Source of the DNA: Pseudomonadota bacterium
Lineage (GTDB): Bacteria; Pseudomonadota; Gammaproteobacteria; Ga0077536
Length of the DNA stretch: 38,533 nt
Direction: 5' to 3'
Assembly: GCA_027618655.1 (NCBI GenBank)
Contig: JAQCEL010000013.1
Location: 1-38,533, forward strand
Position numbers and translations under genes: made by a program. Under the pieces are notes generated by a model, which saw nothing but the letters and a program-made list of their open reading frames with translations, did not search any database and was not told where the DNA came from. Positions 17,301 to 25,413 of this stretch are shown one piece after another. How positions within the stretch are numbered: position 1 is the stretch's first letter; each line of letters opens with the position of its first letter.

Positions 17301-18335
17301 CTATGCCACGTCAAAAAAGCCTGACCAACCTTGTTCCGCAAACTCGGTTTGATGCGCATGGAACATGTACATTCCCGGCTCGTGATCCGCAAACGAAAAC
17401 TCCAAGATCCCGCGTTGCCCTTGGCACTGCATGACGGTGTCGATGGTCTGCGACGTTGGGGTCAAGGTCGTACCATGATCATAGTATTGGAAGAAATTGG
17501 CATGTAAGTGAAATGAATTGATCGGGTCGAATTCTGTCAGGTTGATCAAGTAAACGCGGATTGGGCGGTGGCGATCTATTTTGATCGGCCGCTTCGCAAA
17601 CGCGTGGGCAATTGAGTTAACCGCATAGATTTCGTTTTCCTGGTCAAAATTCACGTCGAAGCCATTCATCACCATCAGCAATTCTTGCCATTGCGCGTTC
17701 TCCTCTGAACCCAATAGTCGCGACCGGGCAACGAGGTCGAATTCCGGGTGTCGCGCCGGATCCGGATCGATTATGAATGCGCCGTATAAACCTTTATGGA
17801 CGTGACCCTGCAGCGGCATCGAATGACAATGATAAAGGTGACAACCGAATGGCCGGGCTTCGAACTCATAGGTAAAACTTTCGCCCGGTCGCACTTCACC
17901 AACCCCTGGCATTCCGTCCATGCGCGCCGGATGGATGCCATGAAAATGGATGTTGTGCGGATGGGTACCAACGTTCGTAAACTCGACCCGTACGATATCG
18001 CCTTCAGTGACACGTAAGGTCGGACCAGGTACACGACCATTGTAGGTCCAGGCTGGGAAAATGAGGTCGGGTGCAATTTCGATATCGTGGTTAAGCGCCG
18101 ATATTGTAAACGTGCGCACCGGACGCCCCGTCGAATCAGCGGTTAAGACGCCAGCATCCCAATCCGTGAGCATCGCATACGGATCGAATCCGTTGCGCGT
18201 GTTGTCGACGTTGCCAACCGTGCCCATGTTGCCGTGATGCGCATTGTTAGCCAGGATGGACGGGCTGGTACCCGCAACCAAGGCGGTCCCGAAAAGTGCG
18301 CGACGCGAGAGGGATGTTTTGATCCATTCGAACAT
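17301..18335 (-). CDS. Two-domain multicopper oxidase, Tat-exported
   Basis: A 344-aa copper oxidase with a twin-arginine type leader (SRRALFGTALVAG, Arg 11-12). Domain 1 carries HPHNIHFHGIH (H125-H135) and CHLYHCHSMPLQGH (C165-H178), giving type 1 copper ligands H127, C170 and H178. Domain 2 carries FHLHANFF (H276, H278) and MFHAHQTEFAEQGW (H326, H328) and has no type 1 Cys. All eight histidines for a trinuclear cluster (H130, H132, H169, H171, H276, H278, H326, H328) are present, so it looks like a laccase-type rather than nitrite-reductase-type enzyme, with type 1 copper only in domain 1 (type C two-domain). Likely substrates are metal ions such as Fe(II) or Cu(I), or phenolics. It follows groEL by 121 nt and precedes the ZIP gene. 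Confidence 0.88.
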   Translation of the reverse strand: MFEWIKTSLSRRALFGTALVAGTSPSILANNAHHGNMGTVGNVDNTRNGFDPYAMLTDWDAGVLTADSTGRPVRTFTISALNHDIEIAPDLIFPAWTYNGRVPGPTLRVTEGDIVRVEFTNVGTHPHNIHFHGIHPARMDGMPGVGEVRPGESFTYEFEARPFGCHLYHCHSMPLQGHVHKGLYGAFIIDPDPARHPEFDLVARSRLLGSEENAQWQELLMVMNGFDVNFDQENEIYAVNSIAHAFAKRPIKIDRHRPIRVYLINLTEFDPINSFHLHANFFQYYDHGTTLTPTSQTIDTVMQCQGQRGILEFSFADHEPGMYMFHAHQTEFAEQGWSGFFDVA

Positions 18336-18456
18336 TAGGACTATCCGTTAGTCGATTCTTTTTAAGATACTCCTAGGAGCCTGCGAAGTCTTAATAACCA
18401 TAGCTCAAACGAGCCTCCCGAAGCGAATTACCGTGCGCAAGGGATCCCGTTTTCAG

Positions 18457-20091
18457 CTAGCTCATTCCGTATTGTTCCGCACCGCCTCCACGAGCCGGTC
18501 CCGCAGTCGGATCGACGTTGTCTGGAATATCGGCAATTAGCGATTCGGCCGTCAAAATTAAAGTGGCAACTGACAATGCGTTTTCCAACGCCGTATAAGT
18601 TACTTTTACCGGGTCCATTATTCGGGCTTCAAGCATATTCACGAACCCACCCGTGCGCGCGTTGTAACCGATACCTTCCTCCGCCGCAATGACATTGTCG
18701 ATCACCATTTGCGGATCGACGCCACTATTTTGTGCGATACACGCCAGCGGTTTCGTTAAGCATCGCTTAACAACCAAGGCCCCTTCTTTGCGGCCGCCGG
18801 ATAGTTCGGCGATGAGTTTGTCGACCGCGGGAATGGAACTGATTAGCGCGCAACCGCCGCCGGGCACAACGCCTTCTTCAATCGCCGCGCGCGTCGCGTT
18901 TAGCGAATCTTCAATCAATTGGACCCTGCGTTTCTGTTCGACCGGCGTAGAACCGCCGGCATGAATAACCGCGACGCCGCCAGACATCTTGGCTAATCGA
19001 ATATTAAACTTGTCTTCTTCGATGGGGACCTCATTCAGTTCGAGCTGTCGGTGTATTTGATCGACACGACCTTTGATGCTCTGCGGATCCCCACCGCCGC
19101 CAGACAGTACGGTTGAATCAGCAGAAATAATGATCTGCTTCGTCGTACCTAAGTCGCTCACTGTCGCGTCATGAAATTGCATCCCCAACGCTTTTGCAAA
19201 CACGCGTCCGCCGGTGGCGATCGCGATGTCTTCCATCATCGCCTGGCGCCATTTGCCATATTCGGGGGCATGTACCGCGACGATTGCAGGTCCTGCGTCC
19301 TTCGCCAGCATTGCGGCGACGGCCTCGGCAGAATAGTCGTCGGCGATAACCAACATCGGCTTTTCTGCCTCATTGGCTAGCGCGCGCAATACCGCAACAT
19401 CTTTGGCGTTCAATATGCCGTGGTCGGTAAGTAAGATAACGGCATCTTCTAATCTTATCTGCATCGATTCGACGTGGTTCACCATGTGATGCGAAACATA
19501 GCCGCGTTCATATGACGCACCCTCGACGACATCCACTGTGGACGCCACCGTCAGGCCGATGTCCGCTGTAACAATTCCGGTAGGTCCAACTTTTTCGAGT
19601 GCTTCGGCGACGAGTCTGCCCGTGAGTTCATCATTAGCCGCGATAATTGCCACAGCCGTCGCAGCACCTTCGATTTCATTGATCGGGGTTGCTGAATTTT
19701 TAAGGTTTTCGATCACCACTGCCACGGCCTCGGCCATCCCATCGACCAGATCGAGCGCCGCGACATTTCCCTCAAGTGATTTAAACCCTTCCTGAATCAT
19801 CGCATTCGCGAGCACGGTGGCCGTGGTCGTGCCGTCTCCGGCTATTTCATTGGTCCGTTTGGAAACTTCGCGAACAACCTGCGCGCCCATATTTTCGAAA
19901 CGATCGGGCAGTTCGATCTCTGCGGCGATGCTCACGCCGTCGCGCGAAACGATGGGTGTGCCTATCGGTACGTCGATAATCGCGTTGCCACCCTTCGGCC
20001 CTAATGTGGACTGTACGGCTTTTGTTAGCAGGTTTGCGCCGCGGCCCAATGCCACACGAGCTTCCTTGCCGAAAATCATCATTTTGGCCAT
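18457..20091 (-). CDS. groEL: Divergent chaperonin GroEL, MimG-like monooxygenase chaperone
   Basis: A full-length (544 aa) group I chaperonin subunit. Nucleotide-binding residues are conserved: STLGPKGGN, DGVS (D51), GDGTTTATVLA (D86) and NATRAAIEEGVVPGGG, with the catalytic-loop Asp in IEDSLNAT. The C-terminus ends GGGAEQYGMS and lacks the GGM repeats of housekeeping GroEL, and the normally constant KVGAATEVE segment reads HAGGSTPVE. No groES lies beside it. It follows the coupling-protein gene of a MimABCD-type monooxygenase; in mycobacteria a GroEL-like protein (MimG) is needed to fold the hydroxylase large subunit. The same role is inferred here. GAGGAAG precedes ATG 20091 and a hairpin lies just upstream. 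Confidence 0.93.
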   Translation of the reverse strand: MAKMMIFGKEARVALGRGANLLTKAVQSTLGPKGGNAIIDVPIGTPIVSRDGVSIAAEIELPDRFENMGAQVVREVSKRTNEIAGDGTTTATVLANAMIQEGFKSLEGNVAALDLVDGMAEAVAVVIENLKNSATPINEIEGAATAVAIIAANDELTGRLVAEALEKVGPTGIVTADIGLTVASTVDVVEGASYERGYVSHHMVNHVESMQIRLEDAVILLTDHGILNAKDVAVLRALANEAEKPMLVIADDYSAEAVAAMLAKDAGPAIVAVHAPEYGKWRQAMMEDIAIATGGRVFAKALGMQFHDATVSDLGTTKQIIISADSTVLSGGGGDPQSIKGRVDQIHRQLELNEVPIEEDKFNIRLAKMSGGVAVIHAGGSTPVEQKRRVQLIEDSLNATRAAIEEGVVPGGGCALISSIPAVDKLIAELSGGRKEGALVVKRCLTKPLACIAQNSGVDPQMVIDNVIAAEEGIGYNARTGGFVNMLEARIMDPVKVTYTALENALSVATLILTAESLIADIPDNVDPTAGPARGGGAEQYGMS

Positions 20092-20449
20092 ACCATACTT
20101 CCTCTGTCGCTCGCTCAGGCGAGCTTCAACTGCGTTAAATTAAGATTGAAAATAAGTTCGTGCGACCTTACTCAAGCAAATGCGCAGTCGATGTAATTTG
20201 CTCAGGATCGCGCGGTGATAAAGCGCTGTTCTATTCGGAGTCCCTATTGCTTAGTTTTGCAACAGCCAGGAGTCGCGAAGGGTAAGGCGTGACCCGAAAC
20301 GCATGGGATTTTCCAACCCCTCGGTCGCGAACGGGTCTTTATCATTATCGTGCGTAGGTGTTTTGCGCATCGACCCTTAGCAGCGAATTGCTCTCTTTGG
20401 CGCGTCGCTTCCCGCCATCGGCGCCTTCGAGCGTCTAAGCGTCTACCAT
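20092..20449. other. 358-nt gap between mimD and groEL with a hairpin
   Basis: No gene was found. GCTCGC (20109-20114) and GCGAGC (20119-20124) form a perfect 6-bp stem with a 4-nt loop, about 15 nt upstream of the groEL ribosome binding site on the minus strand. The long gap could hold a separate promoter for groEL or an RNA-processing site. No CIRCE element was seen. Confidence 0.45.
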
Positions 20450-20788
20450 TTACTCTTCGTATTGCAGCGCCTCATCTTGATCACCAAAAACAATGACCTT
20501 GTTTTCGTCAATCATCACCATTCGTCCGTAGTGCGTGGACATAACAACCTCGAAATCGTAGGCCGTAAATTCCCGGCCAATGGCCTCACTTATTTCTATC
20601 ATGTCGAAAATCATTTTCCCTTCGGTATCGAGACGGATCATTGCGGGGTAATGCAGCACTTCAATTCCGGGCTTTTCTTCCATGACTTCGGCGATAACTC
20701 TCGCATCTGCGCTGTCATTCATGGTTACGCCGCATCGATGCGATATCGTGTCTTGGCGGTCGAGATCTTTAAATGTTTGTGTACTCAT
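20450..20788 (-). CDS. mimD: MmoB/DmpM-type coupling protein of a soluble di-iron monooxygenase
   Basis: This 112-aa protein lacks cofactor motifs and matches the small effector subunits that regulate substrate access and electron flow in soluble di-iron monooxygenases. The pattern 'RVIAEVMEEKPGIEVLHYPAMIRLDTEGKMIFDMIEISEAIGREFTAYDFEVVMSTHYGRM' is typical of the MmoB/DmpM fold. Its start overlaps the stop of the beta-subunit gene (ATGA, 4 nt), so they are translationally coupled. It is the fourth gene in the order large subunit, reductase, small subunit, coupling protein, identical to mimABCD and prmABCD. Confidence 0.92.
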   Translation of the reverse strand: MSTQTFKDLDRQDTISHRCGVTMNDSADARVIAEVMEEKPGIEVLHYPAMIRLDTEGKMIFDMIEISEAIGREFTAYDFEVVMSTHYGRMVMIDENKVIVFGDQDEALQYEE

Positions 20789-21849
20789 AGCGCTGTCCCC
20801 GTGGGCAAACTTACATCGATTTCCGCCAAGATCTCACTAAATTTTGTTTTCGCATCTGCAAGTGCTGAGCCGAAATCTGCGCCACGGGCCCCAGTCGTCA
20901 TCCACACGGGTTTCAATTGAGCTGTCGCGTCCAGACACAGTGGTAAATATTTAGCTAACCAACCCGTCATAATTTTCTTGTTGGCCGCGCCGCTCGCTGC
21001 ATCGCCATTAACCATCGCGAGCAATGTCAGGGTGTTAGCGAGATTACGTCGATAATCGTCGCTTGCCGCTGATACTACCGCTGGGGTGACGAAGTCATTG
21101 AAGCTCGGTCCTGCGCGCATAATGAATCCGCTGCGAAACACCTCACCCACTAAGGCCTCAAAAACGACATTGACAGCGAAATATATTTCCATGTGATCAC
21201 TAGCCGCGAGAATTGCTTCGATGGCCTTGCGCGTTGCCTGCCAGTGCGAATCTTCCATCCACGCTTTTTTACCTGCGTCCCCATCGATCGTAATGTCCAA
21301 GCCGATGTCGCCGAGATAAAGCGTAATGTCTTGCGATAAGCGCAATTTGTACGACGCGTTAGTTAATATTGTGTTGTTCACCATCTGCGTCAGACCATCG
21401 CGCTGCGCCTTCATTAACGCAACGCCGAGGCCAAATTCCGCATGTTTAAGTGCACCAAAATGATCTTGGAGGACGTTCACCCACGGTTTCGCAAAACGCC
21501 CTGGGGCGCCATCGCTACGCGCATTATCGACGACCATCTTAATCGTGTTTTCTATATGACTTTGACGTTGGTAATGGGTGCGCGACCATTCTTGGTCAGG
21601 TGCTCTGAAAACATGCCAATCTGCACATTTTATGACCGTCATATATTCGCCGTAAGTCGGCTGGCCGTCGGCAAACGCCATGATCCAGCCCTGCAACAGG
21701 TGGCGTGACGGATCAGGTTGTACGTCGACTGTCACATCTTCATACAAGGTCGCGCGACGCCCTGCTGGTTCAAAATAATTGTACTTGCGGCTATCGGATC
21801 CTGCGAAGGTCGAACTCCCGGCAGCACCGGAATAGGCTTTCTGTGTCAT
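20785..21849 (-). CDS. mimC: Di-iron monooxygenase hydroxylase beta (small) subunit
   Basis: A 354-aa hydroxylase beta subunit of the propane/phenol/acetone monooxygenase family. It begins after a short leader with KYNYFEPAGRRATLYEDVTVDVQPDPSRHLLQGW and contains DWHVFRAPDQEWSRTHYQRQSHIENTIKMVV, typical of the beta subunit, which shares the ferritin-like fold but lacks the iron ligands. It pairs with the alpha subunit in the (alpha-beta)2 hydroxylase. GAGGAAGCC precedes ATG 21849. It is separated by 61 nt from the reductase gene upstream and overlaps the coupling-protein gene downstream. Confidence 0.93.
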   Translation of the reverse strand: MTQKAYSGAAGSSTFAGSDSRKYNYFEPAGRRATLYEDVTVDVQPDPSRHLLQGWIMAFADGQPTYGEYMTVIKCADWHVFRAPDQEWSRTHYQRQSHIENTIKMVVDNARSDGAPGRFAKPWVNVLQDHFGALKHAEFGLGVALMKAQRDGLTQMVNNTILTNASYKLRLSQDITLYLGDIGLDITIDGDAGKKAWMEDSHWQATRKAIEAILAASDHMEIYFAVNVVFEALVGEVFRSGFIMRAGPSFNDFVTPAVVSAASDDYRRNLANTLTLLAMVNGDAASGAANKKIMTGWLAKYLPLCLDATAQLKPVWMTTGARGADFGSALADAKTKFSEILAEIDVSLPTGTAL

Positions 21850-21910
21850 GGCTTCCTCACCTTAGTTCTCAGACACCGGAATTTTTTCGGCGCCTGCGAT
21901 TGGTTACCGG

Positions 21911-22942
21911 TTACTTGCTTGTCGCCGGGGTAAATTTGTCTAAATGGATATTATCTGCGTCGACGCCGATTTGTTGGAAAACACCGAGTACGGCATCGAC
22001 CATCGGCGGTGGCCCACACGCGTAGGCATCCAAGCTCGTGTTTCGTCCACTACCCGAGTAAGCGCTCGCGACGTTGTCATGGACGAAGCCGGTTGCGCCA
22101 CTCCATTGTTCTTTATTCACTTCGTCCGAAAGCGCCGGAATGAATTCAAAGTCACTGAGCTTCGCGCCGATCGCTGCAATTTCGTCGAGGTAAAACAAAT
22201 CCTCTTGCGTGCGTGCGCCATAGAAAAACCGCACGGGTTTACCCGGGTCCGTTTCCGCGATGTCATTCAAGATCGACCACAACGGCGCCATGCCTGAACC
22301 GCCGCCTACTAGCAAGGTTGGGCCTTCATGCTTAGCGTTTCTGAAGCTTGTTCCAAACGGACCTTCAATTTCGATTGGGTCGCCAATATTTACGCCGCTG
22401 GCCAGTAATTCGGAGAATGCGCCATCAGGGTAGATTTTGATAATGAAAGACAATTTATTTTGCTCGCTCGGCGAATTCGCCATCGAGTAGGAGCGGGTTA
22501 CGCCAGTTCCGGGCAAGGTGATATCCGCATACTGCCCGGCACGAAACTCCATTGGCGAATCGAGCAGGATATCAAAGCGTCTAATGTCGTGCGTTAGTGG
22601 CTCGATTGCACAAACGACACCGGTAAATTTCTTTGCCGGGATCCAATTTGACAACAACTCTTCGTCGTAATTGAGTAGCTCAATTTCAAGATCGCTATAG
22701 GCGAATAAGCGGCACAGCAAAACCTTGCCTTCCGCTTGCTCGGGCTCGGAAAGTGCAAACGTAGAAAAATCTTCGTGTTCCGCATCGCCGTCCAATAGGA
22801 CGGATTTGCACGCTGAGCATTGGCCTTCTTTACAGCCGTGCATCAACGTTATGCCCTGCCTAAATGCAGCCTGGAGGACGGTTTCGCCCTCTTCTACGTC
22901 CATGTCTACACCGATCGGTTCGAGGCGTACAGTGTGTGTCAT
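21911..22942 (-). CDS. mimB: Monooxygenase NADH reductase component (2Fe-2S, FAD)
   Basis: This 343-aa electron-transfer protein supplies electrons from NAD(P)H to the hydroxylase. The N-terminal plant-type ferredoxin domain holds the ligands C37, C42, C45 (GCKEGQCSAC) and C77 (LLC). The FAD domain shows RSYSMANSP, and the nucleotide domain shows GGGSGMAPLWSIL and the C-terminal CGPPPMVDAVLGVF. Order and length are those of PrmB/MimB and of phenol hydroxylase reductases. It lies 121 nt downstream of the large-subunit gene. Its ribosome binding site is weak, which may reduce its level relative to the hydroxylase. Confidence 0.94.
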   Translation of the reverse strand: MTHTVRLEPIGVDMDVEEGETVLQAAFRQGITLMHGCKEGQCSACKSVLLDGDAEHEDFSTFALSEPEQAEGKVLLCRLFAYSDLEIELLNYDEELLSNWIPAKKFTGVVCAIEPLTHDIRRFDILLDSPMEFRAGQYADITLPGTGVTRSYSMANSPSEQNKLSFIIKIYPDGAFSELLASGVNIGDPIEIEGPFGTSFRNAKHEGPTLLVGGGSGMAPLWSILNDIAETDPGKPVRFFYGARTQEDLFYLDEIAAIGAKLSDFEFIPALSDEVNKEQWSGATGFVHDNVASAYSGSGRNTSLDAYACGPPPMVDAVLGVFQQIGVDADNIHLDKFTPATSK

Positions 22943-23063
22943 ATCTTAAAATTTAGCCCGTAATCGGTAGACGCTGCCAATAGTTGCCCAAGTGCGGGCT
23001 GTCCGATCAAGCGGATCGGCACCCGTGGATGCCGACCGCTCAGTCCTTAAGTTTGGATAGCCC

Positions 23064-24728
23064 TTAAAGTGGCTTGCAGGTAAAACCTGCCTGATATTGC
23101 GCAATATGTTTTTCGCGATCAGCTTGTGACATCGCACGTAAGTCCAATAACGGGCTACGCACTTCTAAGCCTTTAAAGTGGTCCAAGGTCCACATTTTGC
23201 TGCTATCCATATGCAAATGCGGTTGCTGAATCACGGTGTGGCCATCCGATCTCACGAAGCCCAGATCTTTGACGACATCTGCAAGATCCCAGCCGTGGTA
23301 ACACTCTTCCCATTGTCGCCGTCCACTGAAGCGACCCATCGCAGGGGTTGGTCGACCATTGTATTCGGGCGCGAACGCAACCTTGTGCGTCCAGCGACAT
23401 AATTCCGAACAGTAGGTATAGAGCTCGCCATCGACTTCATCGACACAGAATTCTTCACGAATGAGTGCAGGAACGTTGCAGCTCCAACAACGGTGCGGAT
23501 AGACATAGCCCGAATCCAGGTACATCAACGGCGGTTGATTTGGCAGGCTCGCTTTACCGTAGTTCTCCCAATACGTTCCGAACTCGTTATACCAACCTGG
23601 GTATTTCGACTCGAACCATTCGAAGTCTTCATCGACCATGCCGTCGATGCGCCAAAAAGCGACGGGCCAACCGAATGAAAAGAACTGCGCCACTTTGTGA
23701 ACGTAGTTGCTTTTCACGATCCGATCCCAAGCCGCCTCGACATCTTCGTGATGAACCTTAACGCCATATTTTTCTAACGGCAGGAGATAGGTCCGGTAGT
23801 AATCGTCGAACACCCAGCGGTGCCAGAGTTCGGCGTACGATTCTTTATTCTTATCGCGATCTTTCGTCCCGTACTCGATGATCGTGCCGATTGCAGCGTC
23901 GACGATCGCGTGGTTCTGCCAGAAGGCGTAACGCAAGTCGCGCTCGAGTAAATCGAGATTTTCCGGTTCTTTGACAATCGACATCAAAAATGAGTGACCA
24001 TTGCCAATGTGACGCGACTCGTCCGATTGCACCGACAGGAAAATCGTCGGTAACGCATAATCGCCATTGCGCGCGGCTTCCGATGGCATCGCGACAAACA
24101 AGGTGTTGGTAAATGCGGTTTCAGCGACCACTTGCAGATAGATGTTCGTCGAGGTGACAGCGTCACCCGTGATGAAGCCTTCGCCAAACTGACGTCCAAT
24201 CGTCGTCGCGTAACATTTGCCGAATGCAGCTTCCGTGATGTCGAAACCAGCCGGGTCGACATAGTTTTCCATGTACCACTTCTTCAGGTTCATCTGGATC
24301 GTCGAATGTCTAAACTCGTCAATCATCTGCATCGTAAATCCGGTGCGCAGATCTTCACCTGGCGCGATTTGCGCTTGAATCGCCATGGAACGCGCTGCGG
24401 AAATTTCCGGGAACGGGATGATTGCTAAGAACAGCTTCTGCCACTCGATCCATCGGGGTTCGACGTTACGGAACATGTCGCCGCGGAGCGCCGCGTCAAG
24501 TGCGCCGTAGACGCGGTTGTCCTTTTCCTCTTGCATTGGGAAATAGGATCTCAGCACCTGCTTCATCGGATCTTTAGGTGCTTTTTCGACCTTGTAATCT
24601 GTGGGGTACTTGAGGATTTCTTCGAAATAACTTGGCGCCCAGCCGAGGTCGGCGATGCGCTTGGTCGCCTCAGTCACGCTGATGCCTTTTTGGTTGACGA
24701 TTTTAGTAAGTGAAAGATCTCCAGCCAT
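23064..24728 (-). CDS. mimA: Di-iron monooxygenase hydroxylase alpha (large) subunit, MimA/PrmA type
   Basis: The catalytic subunit of a soluble di-iron monooxygenase that inserts an oxygen atom into small alkanes, ketones or phenols. Both four-helix-bundle iron motifs are intact: E108 (PFPEISAAR), DEFRH (E138, H141), E203 (VVAETAFTN) and DESRH (E237, H240), counted from the ATG at 24728. A Cys-rich C-terminal segment YPHRCWSCNVPALIREE ... TYCSELCRW is typical of MimA/PrmA. Overall the sequence follows the mycobacterial acetone/propane monooxygenase closely from KQVLRSYFPM to the end. GGAGAG at 24736-24741 favours ATG 24728 over the upstream GTG (24743) and ATG (24734). It is the first gene of the operon. 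Substrate is uncertain: propane, acetone and phenols are all known for this group. Confidence 0.95.
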   Translation of the reverse strand: MAGDLSLTKIVNQKGISVTEATKRIADLGWAPSYFEEILKYPTDYKVEKAPKDPMKQVLRSYFPMQEEKDNRVYGALDAALRGDMFRNVEPRWIEWQKLFLAIIPFPEISAARSMAIQAQIAPGEDLRTGFTMQMIDEFRHSTIQMNLKKWYMENYVDPAGFDITEAAFGKCYATTIGRQFGEGFITGDAVTSTNIYLQVVAETAFTNTLFVAMPSEAARNGDYALPTIFLSVQSDESRHIGNGHSFLMSIVKEPENLDLLERDLRYAFWQNHAIVDAAIGTIIEYGTKDRDKNKESYAELWHRWVFDDYYRTYLLPLEKYGVKVHHEDVEAAWDRIVKSNYVHKVAQFFSFGWPVAFWRIDGMVDEDFEWFESKYPGWYNEFGTYWENYGKASLPNQPPLMYLDSGYVYPHRCWSCNVPALIREEFCVDEVDGELYTYCSELCRWTHKVAFAPEYNGRPTPAMGRFSGRRQWEECYHGWDLADVVKDLGFVRSDGHTVIQQPHLHMDSSKMWTLDHFKGLEVRSPLLDLRAMSQADREKHIAQYQAGFTCKPL

Positions 24729-24996
24729 ATCCATACTCTCCACTGAACCTTACCAATTGCTGGTTTTGTTCAGAAAGTTTATCAAACGATTACAATGACT
24801 GGGACAGCGAGTAATCTGGCCGTCCCATCGAGACTCGTATTAGCCTCACGCAGTTTTAACGGGCTGCGCCTTTGGGAGTATATGAGTCCTCCGGCGTTAG
24901 GTAAACAGCGACTCGATGTGTGATAAAAAGCCCTCATCTCTATGATGCAAATGCATAAGGACTGCGGCCGCACCATGCGCCGCTGAAAAACTAGCT
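24729..24996. other. Divergent promoter region of the monooxygenase operon
   Basis: This 268-nt region lies between mimA (minus) and the small gene at 24997 (plus) and should contain the operon promoter. I looked for a sigma-54 -24/-12 element on the minus strand, as used by mycobacterial mimABCD, and found no good match. A TGCA-AA-TGCA repeat occurs near 24945-24955. No gene is seen. Confidence 0.4.
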
Positions 24997-25305
24997 ATGA
25001 CTGATTCAGATGGAAGCGAGCAGCCGCCGTCGACACCAGAGATGGACGACAGCGTTAAGGAAAAACAGGCGATGGTTGAAAAACTATTTCGTCATACGAA
25101 CGAGTTCCTACAGCAAAATAAGCAAGATCCACTGCTTGTAGTCGAAGCACTAGCCGCCATCTTAGTGCGTTACGCGGCGTTACTGGGTCCGGTCGAGCAG
25201 ATGCCCGCTCGGCTTGCCGTTCTTGAGAACCTGATTGGCCAGGAATGTAAGCAAATTCAAGAGATTGCGCAGGCCGCAGCCAAGGAGACGATCCCTAAAC
25301 CGTAG
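24997..25305 (+). CDS. Small acidic hypothetical protein, 102 aa
   Basis: I do not recognise this protein. It has an acidic, disordered N-terminus (MTDSDGSEQPPSTPEMDD) followed by predicted helices (KEKQAMVEKLFRHTNEFLQQNK, VVEALAAILVRYAALLG, LAVLENLIGQECKQIQEIAQAAAKE). No signal peptide, membrane segment or cofactor motif is present. It is divergent from the monooxygenase operon. No strong ribosome binding site precedes the ATG, which lowers confidence in the start. Confidence 0.55.
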   Translation: MTDSDGSEQPPSTPEMDDSVKEKQAMVEKLFRHTNEFLQQNKQDPLLVVEALAAILVRYAALLGPVEQMPARLAVLENLIGQECKQIQEIAQAAAKETIPKP

Positions 25306-25413
25306 CGAAGTCGGCCCATTGTGAAGATCCCATTAGCGCACCACCGGATGGTCTGATGCGACGTCGATGTGCGCTAAGTTACCCACCGCCTTGCAGCGAC
25401 CCGATCAGGAATG

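Noticed and set aside
20092..20449. CIRCE operator for groEL
   Set aside because: No TTAGCACTC-N9-GAGTGCTAA-like repeat; the visible hairpin has a different sequence and size.
24729..24996. Sigma-54 promoter for mimA
   Set aside because: Candidate TGGGAC element on the minus strand lacks the GC at the required -12 spacing.
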